A stretch of DNA of 64,000 nt, taken from positions 41,492,687 to 41,556,686 of the forward strand of contig OW388305.1 in the NCBI GenBank assembly GCA_936450465.1, read 5' to 3'. This DNA comes from Gibbula magus. Taxonomy: Eukaryota > Mollusca > Gastropoda > Trochida > Trochidae. Below the pieces are notes generated by a model, which was given only the letters and a program-made list of their open reading frames with translations, was not told where the DNA came from and searched no databases. Within the stretch, counting starts at the first letter, position 1. The number at the start of each line of letters is the position of its first letter. The position numbers and the translations under genes are program-made. This document shows positions 1-11,392 of this stretch, in pieces.

Positions 1-285
1 ATTGTGCCCTAATTAATAATCACTCTGTTTAGGTATTGCTATATCAGTCAGATCACTTGAACTACCTTCGGGCGGCCATGTAATGTGAATACTCTTTCTC
101 ACTTTATTTCAGTAGGCAAAACGTTTAAAGAGACAAGATATGGGCGTGTAGTTGCATTTACACATACACGGTTAATAATTTATGATTAAATTGTGTGATT
201 TATTCGAAAGAAAATATGAGAGATGCCGTAACGTAATCTATTGATGTTTATATAAGTGCCTTTAATTGATTGTATTTATTCCCAG

Positions 286-504
286 ACACAAAAAGGAGAA
301 ATGGAGTTCGAATTTCACTCTCAAATGTGGAGGCCAGTACCACAGATTTCTGTGAGATTGTTACCGGAAATACACATGGATCTGACATTGCGGATGTCTA
401 CAAGTTTCCATGTGCAGCAAAAGGCCGTTATCTCACCATATCGACTGTTACAAACAATGATGGATTCGGGATAGTTCTGGACTTTAATGAAGTTGAAGTT
501 CATG
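286..504 (+). CDS. Lectin gene A: exon for second half of F-type lectin (FTP) domain
   Basis: A 219-bp phase 1-1 exon, with acceptor CCCAG before 286 and donor GTAAAT at 505. It encodes the second half of an F-type lectin (fucolectin/tachylectin-4) domain: the strand motif NGVRISLSN, a Cys pair (TTDFCEIVTG and the Cys of YKFPC), GRYLTISTV, and a closing LDFNEVEVHG. F-type lectins bind fucose-containing glycans. The sugar-contacting His and the RXD residues lie on the preceding exon, which is left of this window. The exon matches gene B exon 3 (38426-38644) with about three residue changes (Lys/Arg near the start, Thr/Ala in the GN-HG segment, Pro/Ala before the second Cys). It reads openly, so it is probably functional. 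Confidence 0.85.
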
Positions 505-2128
505 GTAAATATAGCAATGTTCACAGAGCACAAACATGGTGAATAAACAGTTCAAATATCGAACGTCTATCACTGATCAATCATTATGGTAATGAATAAA
601 TCTTTCAGAAAATTTATCCTACACCAAGGTCATAAGGTCAAAGATCCTGACCTCAGCCATATAGCCACCCTCAGTCTGAAACTGGTAAATCAAGAGCCAT
701 ACCTGTGCATATATTTATCCGATTCACCCACAAAAGCACATACGTATCACCAATGTATATTAAAAGCATGTGCAAGTTTAGGAGGAGGATTTAAAGCTAT
801 TATAAACATAAAAAAGTCATTGGTGCAGAAAAGTTGGAAAAAAATATTTCTTACAACGAAAGGGACAGTACCAATTCGGTAAATTGTCAAAGAAGTACAT
901 CATTGTTGACACAAACATATGATGGTGAAGGTTTATAATATGTGACCTTTTGACATAATGGCAGTTGCTTTCGTTATCCCTAAATGGAGGTGTTTTATTC
1001 AACTATCGTCATATAGTTATAAATGTGTTCTATCAAGTAGTCCAAATACTCCATATAATTTGTAAAAAATATAATTATAGACATTACACCATTGGTATGC
1101 CAGTCTCATCAACACTCTCTGATTTCAATATTATGAAGATAAGTAATTTTGTGAAATATATATTGATGAATACAATTATCTACAAGATGCAATATATTTC
1201 TATAATTGTCAAAATGACTACTTTTCAAAATTATATTGGTTGGATCGCAGTTCAATAAAGCTTTAGATGAGGTTTTCAAGTTTATGGATACTTTCATTAA
1301 AGTAGTCATGAAATGGTTAAAGGTGCATCTATTGTGTTTCATAACATTTGATTAGACTTTAATACGTTCCAACTCACCATATGTGCAGTTTACAGTGCAA
1401 ATAAAGTATCCAAAATTGCCAAATATATCATAAATACTAGTTTCCAATTAAAATCGAGTAACATCATTATACATGTACAGAAACCGAAACTGCACGTCCA
1501 TTTACCTGCAAAGTAGTTATATGACCTTTTAAACATGATCAACCCAAAGTTATCATTTTGTCTGTTATAAATAAGATTCAAATTGACGTTTGACTCATTG
1601 GCGTGCGTCAATCGCGATGTATTGTACGGTTTCGATCACAAATCACTACTTTTAACTTCATGTCGTCAATAAACTAACTCGACTATCATCAAAATGGTGG
1701 TACAGTCGGTACTTCTCAATAAAGAAACACCATATATAACGTTGGAATATGTGACCCCCAACAACACAATGCATGTACCTTTGAGGTATTTCCCTGTTTG
1801 CTATCATGTTGGCACGTGTTCCTGTGCATAGCGCAGTTGACAGTAATGTTCAGCAAGAACCGGCGTTGTTCGTCGAAAGGGTGGAGGGGTCATTTTATTT
1901 CTTGGTAAACGGTTAGTTTGAAGGGTTCAATTCCTGTCCCACATAGAGACATGAGTTGTGAAACTTGCGGTGTTACCTTGGACAAGTGACTTTATTCAAA
2001 GCGTGCCTCAGCAATATAATTGGGTACCCGGTTTGGAAGTGTAGGCGATATGGGAGATAACCTTAAACAAGTGCTTTAATTTTGTTTGATAGAGTCATTT
2101 TTGCTCACCACTTTTTATTTTCTTTCAG
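505..2128 (+). other. Lectin gene A intron between FTP and EGF exons
   Basis: 1.6 kb of AT-rich sequence with no recognisable gene or transposon. It is collinear with 38645-40270 in gene B. The short open frames here have no domain similarity that I can see. Confidence 0.7.
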
Positions 2129-2266
2129 CCTGTTCCCAATATACGTTTGGGTCGACCTGTGAGTCCGAATGTCACTGTGCTGACGAGCCCTGCGACTGGA
2201 GACTGGAGACTCCTGTATGTTCTTCGGGATGCATGCCGGGATGGAAGTCGAGTGCCTGTGATACAT
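2129..2266 (+). CDS. Lectin gene A: EGF-like exon
   Basis: A 138-bp phase 1-1 exon after a polypyrimidine tract and TTTCAG, ending before GTAAGT. It encodes 46 residues with eight cysteines in the order ACSQ, STC, SEC, HC, PC, VC, SGC, SAC. This is the pattern of laminin/MEGF-type EGF modules, which in molluscs commonly follow an extracellular recognition domain. The translation is identical to gene B exon 4 (40271-40408) and close to the gene C exon on the other strand (58032-57895). Eight cysteines suggest four disulfides and secretion. Confidence 0.85.
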
Positions 2267-3718
2267 GTAAGTTTGTCCATATTCGGTCATATATAATGGT
2301 ATGTTTATTTTTTAGTTGGAACACATAAATGTAATTAAACATAAATACAGATAATATAATGCATTGGGTGAAATATCGAAAATTTATCAACGAAGCGTTT
2401 CATTGTGTTCATTTATTCACGAACGAAAGCTAGTGAATAATGAATTATGTCCTGATTTATTCACCACTCATGGTTTACAAGTAGATGATCTTTGAATTAC
2501 ATGGGAAACTGAACGTCCTTTGAAACAACCATGGCATGCACAACAGAATTAATCAAAAATACAAAGACAGAAACCTGGAGAAGGCCGCACGTTGTAATAC
2601 TGCCAGTATAAGATTGTAGTTATGACATATCGTTATTTTGAGGGAACACTTCCATCCTATCTCTCAGACAAACTGACGATGTACGAGATCTCGCGTATTC
2701 TATGGTCTTCTGGTTAAAATCTACTCAGGATCCCCAAGTAAAACCTGAAAACAGCTGGTGATGATCCTTCAGCATACTGTCTCATGGTATAAGGTACGCT
2801 AATGCAACTTTTATACCCTGGGTGCAAAGGCAGCTTATAACTTCTCGAGGTGACGTATGATAGAGGACTAATCTAAATATAGCCAACCAATTACATCACT
2901 TGAAAGGCGAGTCAGCTTCCGTCTGCGTCATTTGTGGTTCATCACTGCAGAAATCATAACGATCCCTCAAAACTGAGTCATCAAACGTTGACCCACACCT
3001 TCCTCAATAAACTGCTGTCCCATTCCATGGTCTGCGTCTGAGACCATGACGGGGAAAAACTTCGATTTCAGCTCGCTAATCTAAGGAAGTCGCCATTTTG
3101 CAGATGTTCGAAAGCCAAGCGCATTTTGAAAAGCTCTCTGTGATTGGCTTTTTTTTTCAACAGAGCGAGAAAACTATTTGATTGGCTGAAACATACGTCA
3201 CTTCGAGAAGTTATGAGCGGCCTTTGCAACCAGGGTATGAAAGTTGCATTAGCGTACGTTATACCCTGAGACAGGATGATCCTTCAGCTACATACGTTGC
3301 CCTTCTCTGGCGAGCTCTCTTCCCTGCTACCTCAGGAGCTCATCAACACTAGAACAGTTCAAACGCGAACTTACTTTTTTGAATCAAGCATTCCCATGGT
3401 AGTCCAGTCCTGTGTACATTTTATCTGTGTGGGTTTTTTCTCAAAAGCGAATTGAGTCTTTGTTAACAGAGTACGCGTTCTATAAGTGTTATTTATCATC
3501 ATTATTAAGAAGCCTTAAAGTGGGTTAAATGAGATTAAATTGTGTTTTAAATTCTCTTTACTTGTGCTTTTCGCACGGAACACATCGTTTTGGAGTATAC
3601 ACTGCTACACACCTTTAAAAGTAGGATACGATTTATGAGTGTTACCATTGCAATAGTTATTCTCTTTTCCAATATTCTTTTAGAATATTTAGAAATTTTG
3701 ATCTTCTCTCTGTTTCAG
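2267..3718 (+). other. Lectin gene A intron between EGF and PAN exons
   Basis: 1.45-kb intron with a TIR element in its middle (2777-3275) and otherwise plain AT-rich sequence. It ends in a pyrimidine tract and TTTCAG just before the PAN exon. Confidence 0.7.
2777..3275. mobile_element. MITE-like element with ~85-bp terminal inverted repeats
   Basis: The left end (CTGTCTCATGGTATAAGG..., 2777 to about 2860) is an imperfect reverse complement of the right end (about 3190-3275). The arms share the core TACGCTAATGCAACTTT and a later AACTTCTCGA block. The same short sequence (ATGATCCTTCAGC) lies directly outside both ends, like a target-site duplication of about 13 bp. There is no coding capacity. 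The element is shared with copy 2 (40916-41415), so insertion predates the segmental duplication. The superfamily is not identified. Confidence 0.8.
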
Positions 3719-3972
3719 TGATATCCGCATCTGAACTTACATATTTCCAATCATGCAACACCAACGTCACTTTCACCCTTGGACCCGTCGCTCAGGAGAC
3801 ACTGATTGAAATGGAAGTCTTCAGTGAAGAATCGCGAGTTGAATGTATACAGAAATGCTACCGTCTGATCCTGTGTATGGCTGCTGAATACACGAACCCA
3901 ACTTGCACTCTGTGGAGAACAGGCAGTTCAGGACCTGCTGAGTCACGTGACATGTGGAGGAAGAACACTTAA
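3719..3972 (+). CDS. Lectin gene A: terminal PAN/apple-like exon
   Basis: Last coding exon: acceptor TTTCAG before 3719, stop TAA at 3970-3972. Its 84 residues have the PAN/apple signature: an N-terminal Cys (YFQSCN), then EC-x3-C (VECIQKC), LCMAAEY, a Cys in PTCTLW, and a short polar tail. PAN domains mediate protein or carbohydrate contacts in secreted proteins. No membrane segment follows, so the mature product should be soluble. The translation is identical to gene B exon 5 (41859-42112), which points to a very recent duplication or gene conversion. Confidence 0.85.
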
Positions 3973-5055
3973 AGACACAATTTTAGACATACACCAACAT
4001 ATATCATATATTTTACCATTTCAGATATATGGTATTTTCATAGATTAATTTCACTCTTCATTTATCTTGCAATTAGTTCATTTTATTGATGTCTTGTTTG
4101 ATCAAAGTCATTTTCTTAATTATAAGGATTGAGACCGACTTACTAATGCTTACTCTACCGAGTTGACAGGGAATTCGAGGACAATTTCACTAAATATTTT
4201 GGCACAATGGATTTGCATATACATATATATCATTATTCATATATAATTATGGATATTTTTAAAAAAAAATATGTATGTCATGTTTTATCATTGGTTTTTA
4301 TATGTAAATTTATTATTTTTGTTTGTGCAGAGATGACAAAGCCTCTATTACATTTTTCTTACCACTTATTTAACTTTTTCATTATATGTCATTTCTAATC
4401 TTGTACCAATTACTCTTTAAATATTTTCATAATAATAATTCACTCAGTTATCATCTTCATCCCACTTATTTACTTCATGAATGGTGCTTGTATCCATGCT
4501 GCGTAAGCTACTTCGGGTGACGTCATTTCTCAAGTGTTTGCCTAACTTAATATTTTATTTTTATTCTACATACTACTTTTTATTCTTGTATAATTTTCAA
4601 CAGCCTTTTTTTAATATTATATGTCAGTATTCATTCTTTTAACAAAATATCTCTTGTAACCATCATGCTTTGGTGACGTCACTTGTCGTTGTATTTATGG
4701 AAATGCGGGGAAGCCTCGGTTTCACTTTCACTTTCATTTTGTGGTGGCAGGCTGAAATCTTAACCCCACCATCCACCCCATTCTCCACCTTGGGGCTTCT
4801 CGGTTTCTTACAGCAAGGGCTTCAAACCATTATATGTCCCGCCCCCAAACATTCCATATCCAACTGGTGGGCGCAGCCTCCAGTGTAATCCAACCCCTTA
4901 CCCAGAGGGTATCAAGCTCTTCGCTTTTCCACTTGTCCGCAGGACATCACAATTTACCGTGCCATCCGCAGGATGCACTTCCACTTCCTCATGTCCGCAG
5001 GATACCAATCCCTCTAGTGAGCAGGACAATTTTCATAATAGCAACCGAGAAGCCC

Positions 5056-5095
<40 letters not shown>

Positions 5096-5449
5096 CATTT
5101 ACCTGCCATTCTGTATTAAAACCGACTGAAATGCACGAGGGGCACTTTCGGGATTCATTAAAAGATTTCAATTTGACAAATATCCGACTTTACATTTCTA
5201 CATTTCTCCATACATTACTTAAATTATATATATATATATATATATTCTACTTATAAACTGTTTTTATGTACTATTACCTTTTCGCACCATATGATGCTTT
5301 TGTATATAATTTAGTCAGTGTCAAAAAGGCCATAGTTCGCCAAGCGATGTTTTACTCTGCATTTTATATTGTATCTTATACTTGTGTTGGTTGACACTTT
5401 GATAAAAACAATTCTTGTTTATTCTTTCTCTTCTTATATATGTTTTAAT
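3973..5449. other. 3' flank of lectin gene A
   Basis: AT-rich 3' UTR and intergenic sequence. A GC-richer patch at about 4660-5055 contains three spaced copies of TCCGCAGGA (about 4935-5005) and looks like an interspersed repeat of unknown type. The patch recurs at about 42805-43200 as part of the segmental duplication. Open frames there show no domain I recognise. Confidence 0.5.
5058..5246. repeat. Two (AT)n microsatellites
   Basis: Pure AT dinucleotide runs at about 5058-5092 and 5224-5246. The corresponding runs in copy 2 are about 31 and 86 bp, so the second tract has changed strongly in length since the duplication. Confidence 0.95.
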
Positions 5450-5805
5450 TACATTGCCAAATCAGTGACCACAAACTATTCAGTGAATCTACGCTGAAAC
5501 TCAGTGTAGCATTGCACCCAAACCTTACTGCGTGTAGAATAGTTCCAATGAAGACAAAGTTGCCGTGCCCCTTGCGGGATTCGAACCCCGGACCTCTTGA
5601 TCCGAAGCCGAACTCGCCACATTGAATTTCAGTGTAGTACCACCAATGGTACGCTAGTTCTAGTCGATGCTCGTAGGTGTCACCGCAATGTATAGCCACA
5701 TTACATTGCGGGCTTACTCCCTGCTATAATACTAGCAGCCGTGATATAAGTGAAATAATCTTGAAAGTGACGTTAAACCCCAAATCACCTCACCTTTCTT
5801 GATAC
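5450..5805 (-). mobile_element. tRNA-like SINE-type repeat
   Basis: On the minus strand a Pol III B-box-like GGTTCGAATCCC (about 5574-5587) follows an A-box-like TGGCGAGTTCGG about 30 bases upstream. The 3' half resembles a tRNA T arm, but a full cloverleaf with matching acceptor strands is not present. On the plus strand the unit ends near 5775-5800 with GTGACGTTAAACCCC, a tail I associate with abundant gastropod repeats. It recurs at 43664-44019. Boundaries are approximate. Confidence 0.55.
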
Positions 5806-7425
5806 ACAGAATTTATATGCGGGTACAAGTACGTAGGAGAAACGTCCTTGGATAACAGTTGTCAAGGATTTGTGTGAGGGAGACATTCATGCCATTCTAT
5901 ATAATGAGTTACTGGTTCTGCAGAAGAATATTGGACCCAGGGACATGCCTTGTCTTGTTCGCCGTGTTATAGCAATCACGTGGAAGTCAGGATAACAGCA
6001 TCGTACATAGTTGATGATTTCCTGGCGAAGGAAGGTGTATGCAGACTACCAACACAACATGTACATACTCAATAACCCACAAGTTCACAACAAATAGTTG
6101 TATATATTGAAATGTCATATTGTCTTTTAAGGCCCCATGATGATTACTGCATAGTTTGAAATCGGTCAGGTTAATACATTTTTCAAGATTTCTATTACTT
6201 GAACTATGAATATCTGGAGTGTTTATGGTGTACAGTACATATTCCATGTTGATGTACTGTAGACTGTATCGGAGTCATAGTCCAGAGATGAGAGTCCTTC
6301 ACAATGCTGTCAGGCTTATGCAGATGTGTTATGGTGTGAAACAGTGAATAGAGCCAGCAATTTAGCCTGTTTACTGTTTACACTCAGTTCAGTGATAAAA
6401 ATTGGTTAGTAGATTGTTCATTTCAAAATCTAGTATGCCTAGCCTAAAGTTTAACGGCATCAATTATTGTAACAAAACAACACATAACCCGGGAAGAAAA
6501 CTTTTCAGATTTCAGATTTCAAATTTTTGATGAGCTGAATTAGTCCTCCTGTGAAGTTGTGCAAGCCCACGGTTACTGAAAATGATTGTGTCGTCCTTGG
6601 TATTACAACATTTATATTATAATATTACAAAAATAAATTGTCAGGCAAAAGAAAATACTCAGTTGATTTTATCATATGTATGCTTTTCTATTGCAAAGTT
6701 TGTCTAAAACTGAAGTGTACAGGTGTTCAGTCAGCAGTCAAAGAATGCTTCTAAATGGTTTTAAGTTTTTTTGAATAAAATTTTTAATTTTAAATTTCTT
6801 CAACGTTCATCGACATTTAAGACATTTTCTTTGTGAATTAATAAATATGCCTGCCTGATTCTGCACACAATTACAACATTTTTAACAATGTAGGGTCATG
6901 TTGGTGTACATTTCATTTCTTATCTCAGTCTTCGTTAAACAATGATATTGCAACTAAAATTTACCCACATTGACTAATTAATTCATTCAAACTACTGCAG
7001 ATAAGTATTATTGTATCGTGCCATAGTCAAATTCATCTGATTTCTTTTAAATATTGAATTAATCGAAACCAACCGAGGTGAGTACTTTCTTTTGCCTGAC
7101 AGTTTATATTCTCAAAAGGTCATAACAATCAGCAGTCACGTTAACAAACGTCTAGAGAATCTGCTTTGTGTCGACTTCCATCTTATCTCCCCAGACAAAA
7201 TATTTGTACAATGAATCAAAATCCATTTCTTTGATTCCAAAATGTAGCATATATCTTTGGAATCACAATATGTTCAAAAGATAAATTAGACAGAAATCGG
7301 GAGCATTGAATATCCAAACAGCATAAGTATTCCACGTTATGACAGTTACGTAGTGTATCCTTTTTGTTGTTGCATGTAGTAAGTTTATTCATCATAGAAG
7401 GTTCTTTGTAAATCCTTTATGACAG
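5806..7425. other. Intergenic, no gene seen
   Basis: 1.6 kb of AT-rich sequence between the SINE-like repeat and the decayed lectin copy. It is collinear with copy 2 from 44020 to 45774, apart from a local tandem duplication there (44918-45185). Confidence 0.6.
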
Positions 7426-9013
7426 GTGACATTGTCAACTCTTGGCGAAAGAGTGTATCTGCAAACTCCTATTACCCTGAATCTACACCGGAAAGGGTGG
7501 TTGATGGTGACAACAGAACGACTGGGACTAAGCCTTCCATGCATTGCAAGAGACATGGCCTGGCTCAGTGCAACCTCCAAGTCTGAGCGCTCTCCCTCCA
7601 AGTAGTTCTACGGTAGTGGCCCTGCCATCTTTCATAGGGGCATTGTTGTCAACCAAGTTGACAACAATTGAATATGACGTCACGGATAGCTAAGAACCAA
7701 CAGTTTTGTCAACATACCAAGCGATCGGTTCGAGAGTATGTTCTATGCGTTAGGCGTATGAATATATGTATTGTTGATGTTTTTGGTTGAATATATCATG
7801 TCTAATGACCTCGGTAATTGAAGAAAATATATTTGTTTCAAGTACGCGATGGAAAACGTAATACAATCACAACAATATTAGTTTGACAGCCTCTTTTCTT
7901 GTCGCTGTGCGGAGCTGTATTGCCAATCCTACGAGTTAGAAGTTTATGATTGGAGCGTGACAGCACTCAACGGCTGCACGCACTGTATTGGAGCTTTCTT
8001 GTCCGAAGACCTTCTGATGGCAGCGAGTATATTAGTGACGTCACGGAGCGGTTGCTCGCTGTCTGGAGCAAGGGCTCAGTGTGGATCTAGAAGAAGAGGT
8101 TATTTCCCCTGATGTTACCATTTACTTCACAACAGATTGTATGTATTGTTTTTAAAATTCACACTAACAGTGTCTTCGAGTGTGAGTCCAAAAGTTTGCT
8201 TGTGTCAAACAGCCTTATTAACAGCAGAAATTGAATTCAGGTCTTGATGTAAGCAGTCTGATAACATTTTCCAATAAAGATATGATCTAGAAAAGCCATA
8301 GTGGATCTGTTTTAGACAAAGAAAGAAGGAATGGAGTTCGGATTTCACTGTCAAATGAGGAGGCCAGCACCACAGATTTTTGTGAGACTGTTACCGGAGA
8401 TGCATATGGATCCGACATTGCTGATATCTACACGTTATCGTGTGATGCAACAGGACATTATCTCACCATATCAACTGTAACAGCATATCCTGGCCACAAG
8501 AAACTTCTTGACTTTGCAGAAGTTGAAGTTCATGGTAATATATATAAAGCTATTGTCTTACGTTATTGCAATAAAAATGCCTTATTATTGTTAAGTAAGG
8601 TTTTACAAACGTTTTTGCCACTGTCATGGCACAACAATTGGAGAATATGCAATAGAAACAATTAGAACTCGCCTAGACGGAGTTGCAAAGTCAGATAAAT
8701 GACTTAGCATATGACATAGGATTCTTAATACCACAATATTGAAGGTTGATCTTTGAAAGTTTTGCATTTTTTGTAATTGTCTGTCCAACTCGTTTGTCTT
8801 CCCATAATGAACTTACTATAGTCTTGATGTTAAGATTTTTGTTTGAGTAAATAAGTAACGTTGTAACGCTGATCCAGTTTACTCAATACACATTTGGCGC
8901 GACCTGTGAGTCCGAGTGTCACTGTGCTGACAAGCCGTGCAACTGGAGACTGGAGACTCCTGTGTGCTCGTCAGGATGCATGCCGGGATGGAAGTCGAGC
9001 GCCTGTGATGCAT
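7426..9013 (+). pseudogene. Decayed F-type lectin gene copy (A')
   Basis: Three recognisable lectin exons. (1) First FTP half: begins at 7426 after GACAG and reads about 52 codons (IVNSWRKSVSA..., PERVVDG) to TGA at 7584-7586. About 490 bp of unrelated sequence follows, then the exon resumes at 8081 (VDLEEEVISPDVTIYF) to a donor at 8139. (2) Second FTP half: 8316-8534, 219 bp, fully open and in the usual phase. (3) EGF exon: 8878-9013, 136 bp, two bases short of 138, so frameshifted near its start. No PAN exon follows and no signal exon precedes. The split first exon, frameshift and missing exons make this a pseudogene, although 8316-8534 alone is intact. Confidence 0.8.
7646..7670. repeat. 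11-bp perfect inverted repeat inside the pseudogene insertion
   Basis: TTGTTGTCAAC, three bases, then GTTGACAACAA. It lies in the roughly 490-bp insertion that splits the decayed FTP exon. The same site in copy 2 (about 45990) is less symmetric. Confidence 0.7.
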
Positions 9014-9164
9014 GTAGCGTTGTATATTCACCACTCATGAATATTTAGATAAATAATAATAATAAGTCCATTTGTATGGGGACACCTCCATACACTAAGT
9101 ATATGGTCACAGTGCCAAACGTATCAGTTTATCCTGTTCAACACAGGGTGAAAGATTCTAGTTG

Positions 9165-9480
9165 GAATAAGACTTCCTGAAGAGATATGTTTTCAACTGT
9201 GACTTGAAAAACGAGGGTGTTTTGAGTTCTTTGAGTTGTGTTGGAACAGTGGCATTATAAATGAAGGATCTTTGGCCAATCGTTTCAAGTTAGTTTTAGG
9301 AATATTGACGAGATGGTTTGCTGAGCAAAGGATTATGGACTGTTGGTTCACTTCAGTGAGCTCGGCCAAGTACGACGGGGTCTTTCAACTGAATCCGTGC
9401 TGATACTTGGAGCCAATGTAAATTGATAAGCACGGGCGTTATGTGCGGTAACGTCTTTGTTTTGGACACGATCCTTGCTG
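9165..9480 (-). mobile_element. LINE relic, C-terminal reverse-transcriptase region (L2/CR1-like)
   Basis: Read on the minus strand, this gives AAARIVSKTKTLPHITPVL, then LHWLQVSARIQ, then segments matching the typical S-x-NPLLSKP and FKSQLKTYLFR blocks. This is the familiar C-terminal end of L2/CR1-type LINE reverse transcriptases (AAARL, HITP-L, LHWLPV-RI, FK-LKT-LF). It is degenerate with stops and truncated. A duplicate lies at about 46366-46690. Confidence 0.7.
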
Positions 9481-9567
9481 CTGCTGTATTGTATTACATC
9501 CATCACTGAACAACCTATGCATGATAGAACTGAGCTAAGTCCACATATGTAACATTAATACCCCCAT

Positions 9568-9932
9568 TTCAGAGAGCTACGAGTCGTTGTCGTTGCCATT
9601 TCCTTAAATAGTCAGTAAGTTAGACGTGTCTGAGTCCCCATAAGTTGGCTAGAAGCGTAGATGAGTCTCCAAGAGTCTTTAAGGGTCGGGAGGTCAAATT
9701 TAGTCAGCACTGTTTTTTAACATTTTCAAAAACTCACTTCTGACTTCACTTCTGGCCGTATTTAGTCCTATTGAGTCATGGTGGTCATGTGTGAGTCGGG
9801 AATAGGTAGTAGGACTAATGGCAACTTACGTACGACTAACCAATACTCAAAGGCGACCAGTGACGACCCATTCCAGACTAAACACGACAATAAGGCAAAG
9901 CAACTCATATGCGACTCGTAAGTGAGTTATAA
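9568..9932. mobile_element. Left part of a non-coding TIR element rich in AGTCGT-like words
   Basis: It starts with CCCCCATTTCAGAGAGCTACGA, the same terminus as the element at 46791-48973 in copy 2, where the inverted right end is present. The body has many degenerate GAGTC/AGTCGT words. A Tc1 element interrupts it at about 9934, and its right end is missing here because the segmental duplication ends inside the Tc1 element. Confidence 0.6.
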
Positions 9933-9933
9933 A

Positions 9934-11294
9934 CTATTCAAAAAAAGAAATGCATAGGTGATATTTTGAAATCGTTAATCAGAGTTTTCAAACAAGTCTG
10001 TAGAAATAGTGAAATCTCGTAAATAATTGAAAATTAGTACAGTAATAGTCCATACATGTCTTCACAGTTTTCCGAAAAAGAAATTTTATTCAGACTGATA
10101 ATGTCTCCGATATTGGGCGCTGCTCTCAATATCTCTTATGACTACCCCTGGCTGCCAACACAGACTGGCACTTCCGTGGCATGGGCCGAATAACTCGACG
10201 AATTGCTTCCTGTGGCATGTTTTGCAACTCTTGCTGCAACCCTTGCTAAGGTCCTGTAACGTTTGCAGTGGATTTTGATGGCAGACCTCTATTCAGCTCA
10301 TCCCAGACGTGCTCTATTGGGTTCAAATCCGGCGAATTTTAGGGGCATGGGATGACGTTGATGTTCTCATTGGTGAGGAAGTCAAATGTCTCACAGGCAG
10401 TGTGGGGCCTGTCATTGTTCTGCTGGAATATTTCCGGACGTTGGTTGATAACGTGACACAGGTGAGGACGTAGGATTTGGTCAATGTATCCATCAGCGTT
10501 CAAATTGTCTCAGACCACCACAAGCTCGGACCTTTGGTTGTAGGAGATCGCTCCCCACACCATGACGCATGACCACACCGAATTTGTCAAACTCAGGAAT
10601 ACAATTTTGGGAAAATTTTGACGTCTTTACAACCTGTGTCTTCCGTCCTTTGAATTCACCATGAATCGTGATTCATCGTTGAACTAAACCCTTTGCCAAT
10701 TAGCCAATTTGCAAACTCTCACATTTCTGCACCATCTGACCCGTTGACGTTGATGACGTAGCGTCAGAATAGGTAAAAGCAGAGGTCTTCATGCCCGCAA
10801 ACCAGCTGCTCGAAGTCAGTTTCTGACGGTCTGGTCCGACAGCCTCCTCAATTTGGGCAGTCTGGCCATGGTGTCTATTCCCGTCAGATGCCGATTCCCC
10901 ATGTGAACTGTAGCGGTCCTGACATCCAGTGGTCACTCAAGGACGATCACTTCTATGACAAACTTTTGTCGAATTGGTTTGCGTCTAGCGGTCCTAAAGA
11001 CGGCAAATAGTGGTTTGATCAACCTGAACGTGTCGAGCAACATGTAACTGTGACTGGTCGCCTTCAGTCGTCTAATGTCGTTGTTCCGGTCAGTGTCGGA
11101 CATTCTCGGCATTTTCAATTCGATTTCACAATGGCTTAGCTTCCATAAAATGAGGAACAGGGATTGTATCTTATATAGTCATGATATTGCAGAGGTTTTT
11201 TCTTGATTTTCACCGCAAATTACCTGTATTTACTCACATGATGAATGCATCGGTGCGCTTTGGTGTTTTGTTAGGTTTTCATATACCCGGATAT
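9934..11294 (-). mobile_element. Tc1/mariner element, right end missing
   Basis: The left end carries TTCAAAAAAAGAAATGCATAGG next to a TA, matching the TIR of the copy-2 element (47243-48640). The transposase is on the minus strand. The right TIR is absent because similarity to copy 2 stops near 11294. This is a nested insertion in the AGTCGT-type element. Confidence 0.75.
10090..11118 (-). pseudogene. Tc1-like transposase, degenerate
   Basis: The N-terminal segment reads MPRMSDTDRNNDIRRL, as in the paired HTH of Tc1-family transposases. Downstream frames give RRLSDQTVR-like, ESRFM-like and, toward the C terminus, NPIEHVWDELN-like segments (NP-E--W is the last catalytic block of the DD34E family). 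The usual length is about 340 codons. Here the frame is broken by several indels and stops, so no active enzyme is expected. Confidence 0.75.
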
Positions 11295-11392
11295 AGTATT
11301 TGATTATGTTTAGGGTGATTATACCGATTTAAAACACTACATGTACATAACGTGACTTAAGACGATGTACCCCTTACACATACATCTGAAAC

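Larger units (their letters stand above)
1..11294. repeat. Segmental duplication, copy 1
   Basis: This segment is collinear and nearly identical with 38129-48550. The match begins at the first base of the window, so the duplication probably extends further left. It ends around 11294, inside a Tc1-type transposon. It carries the last three exons of lectin gene A, a decayed lectin copy, a LINE relic, one end of a TIR element and a Tc1 element. Differences from copy 2 are scattered substitutions, shorter AT microsatellites, an intact second-half lectin exon in the decayed gene (8316-8534) and a longer stretch of transposase sequence. Confidence 0.93.

Noticed and set aside
256..542. Overlapping frames around the first FTP exon on both strands (also at 38396-38682)
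   Set aside because: Only the frame of 286-504 carries the lectin domain and proper splice phases. The others are shadows.
965..1258. 97-codon open frame in the gene A intron, conserved at 39106-39399
   Set aside because: Conserved only because the whole segment is duplicated. No domain, and changes are not concentrated at third positions.
4834..5256. 140-codon open frame with Tyr-Ile repeats
   Set aside because: The repeat is the AT microsatellite read in frame; it differs in length in copy 2. Not a gene.
5560..5640. Functional tRNA on the minus strand
   Set aside because: A B-box and T-arm-like segment are present but the acceptor strands do not pair and the A-to-B spacing is short. More likely a SINE.
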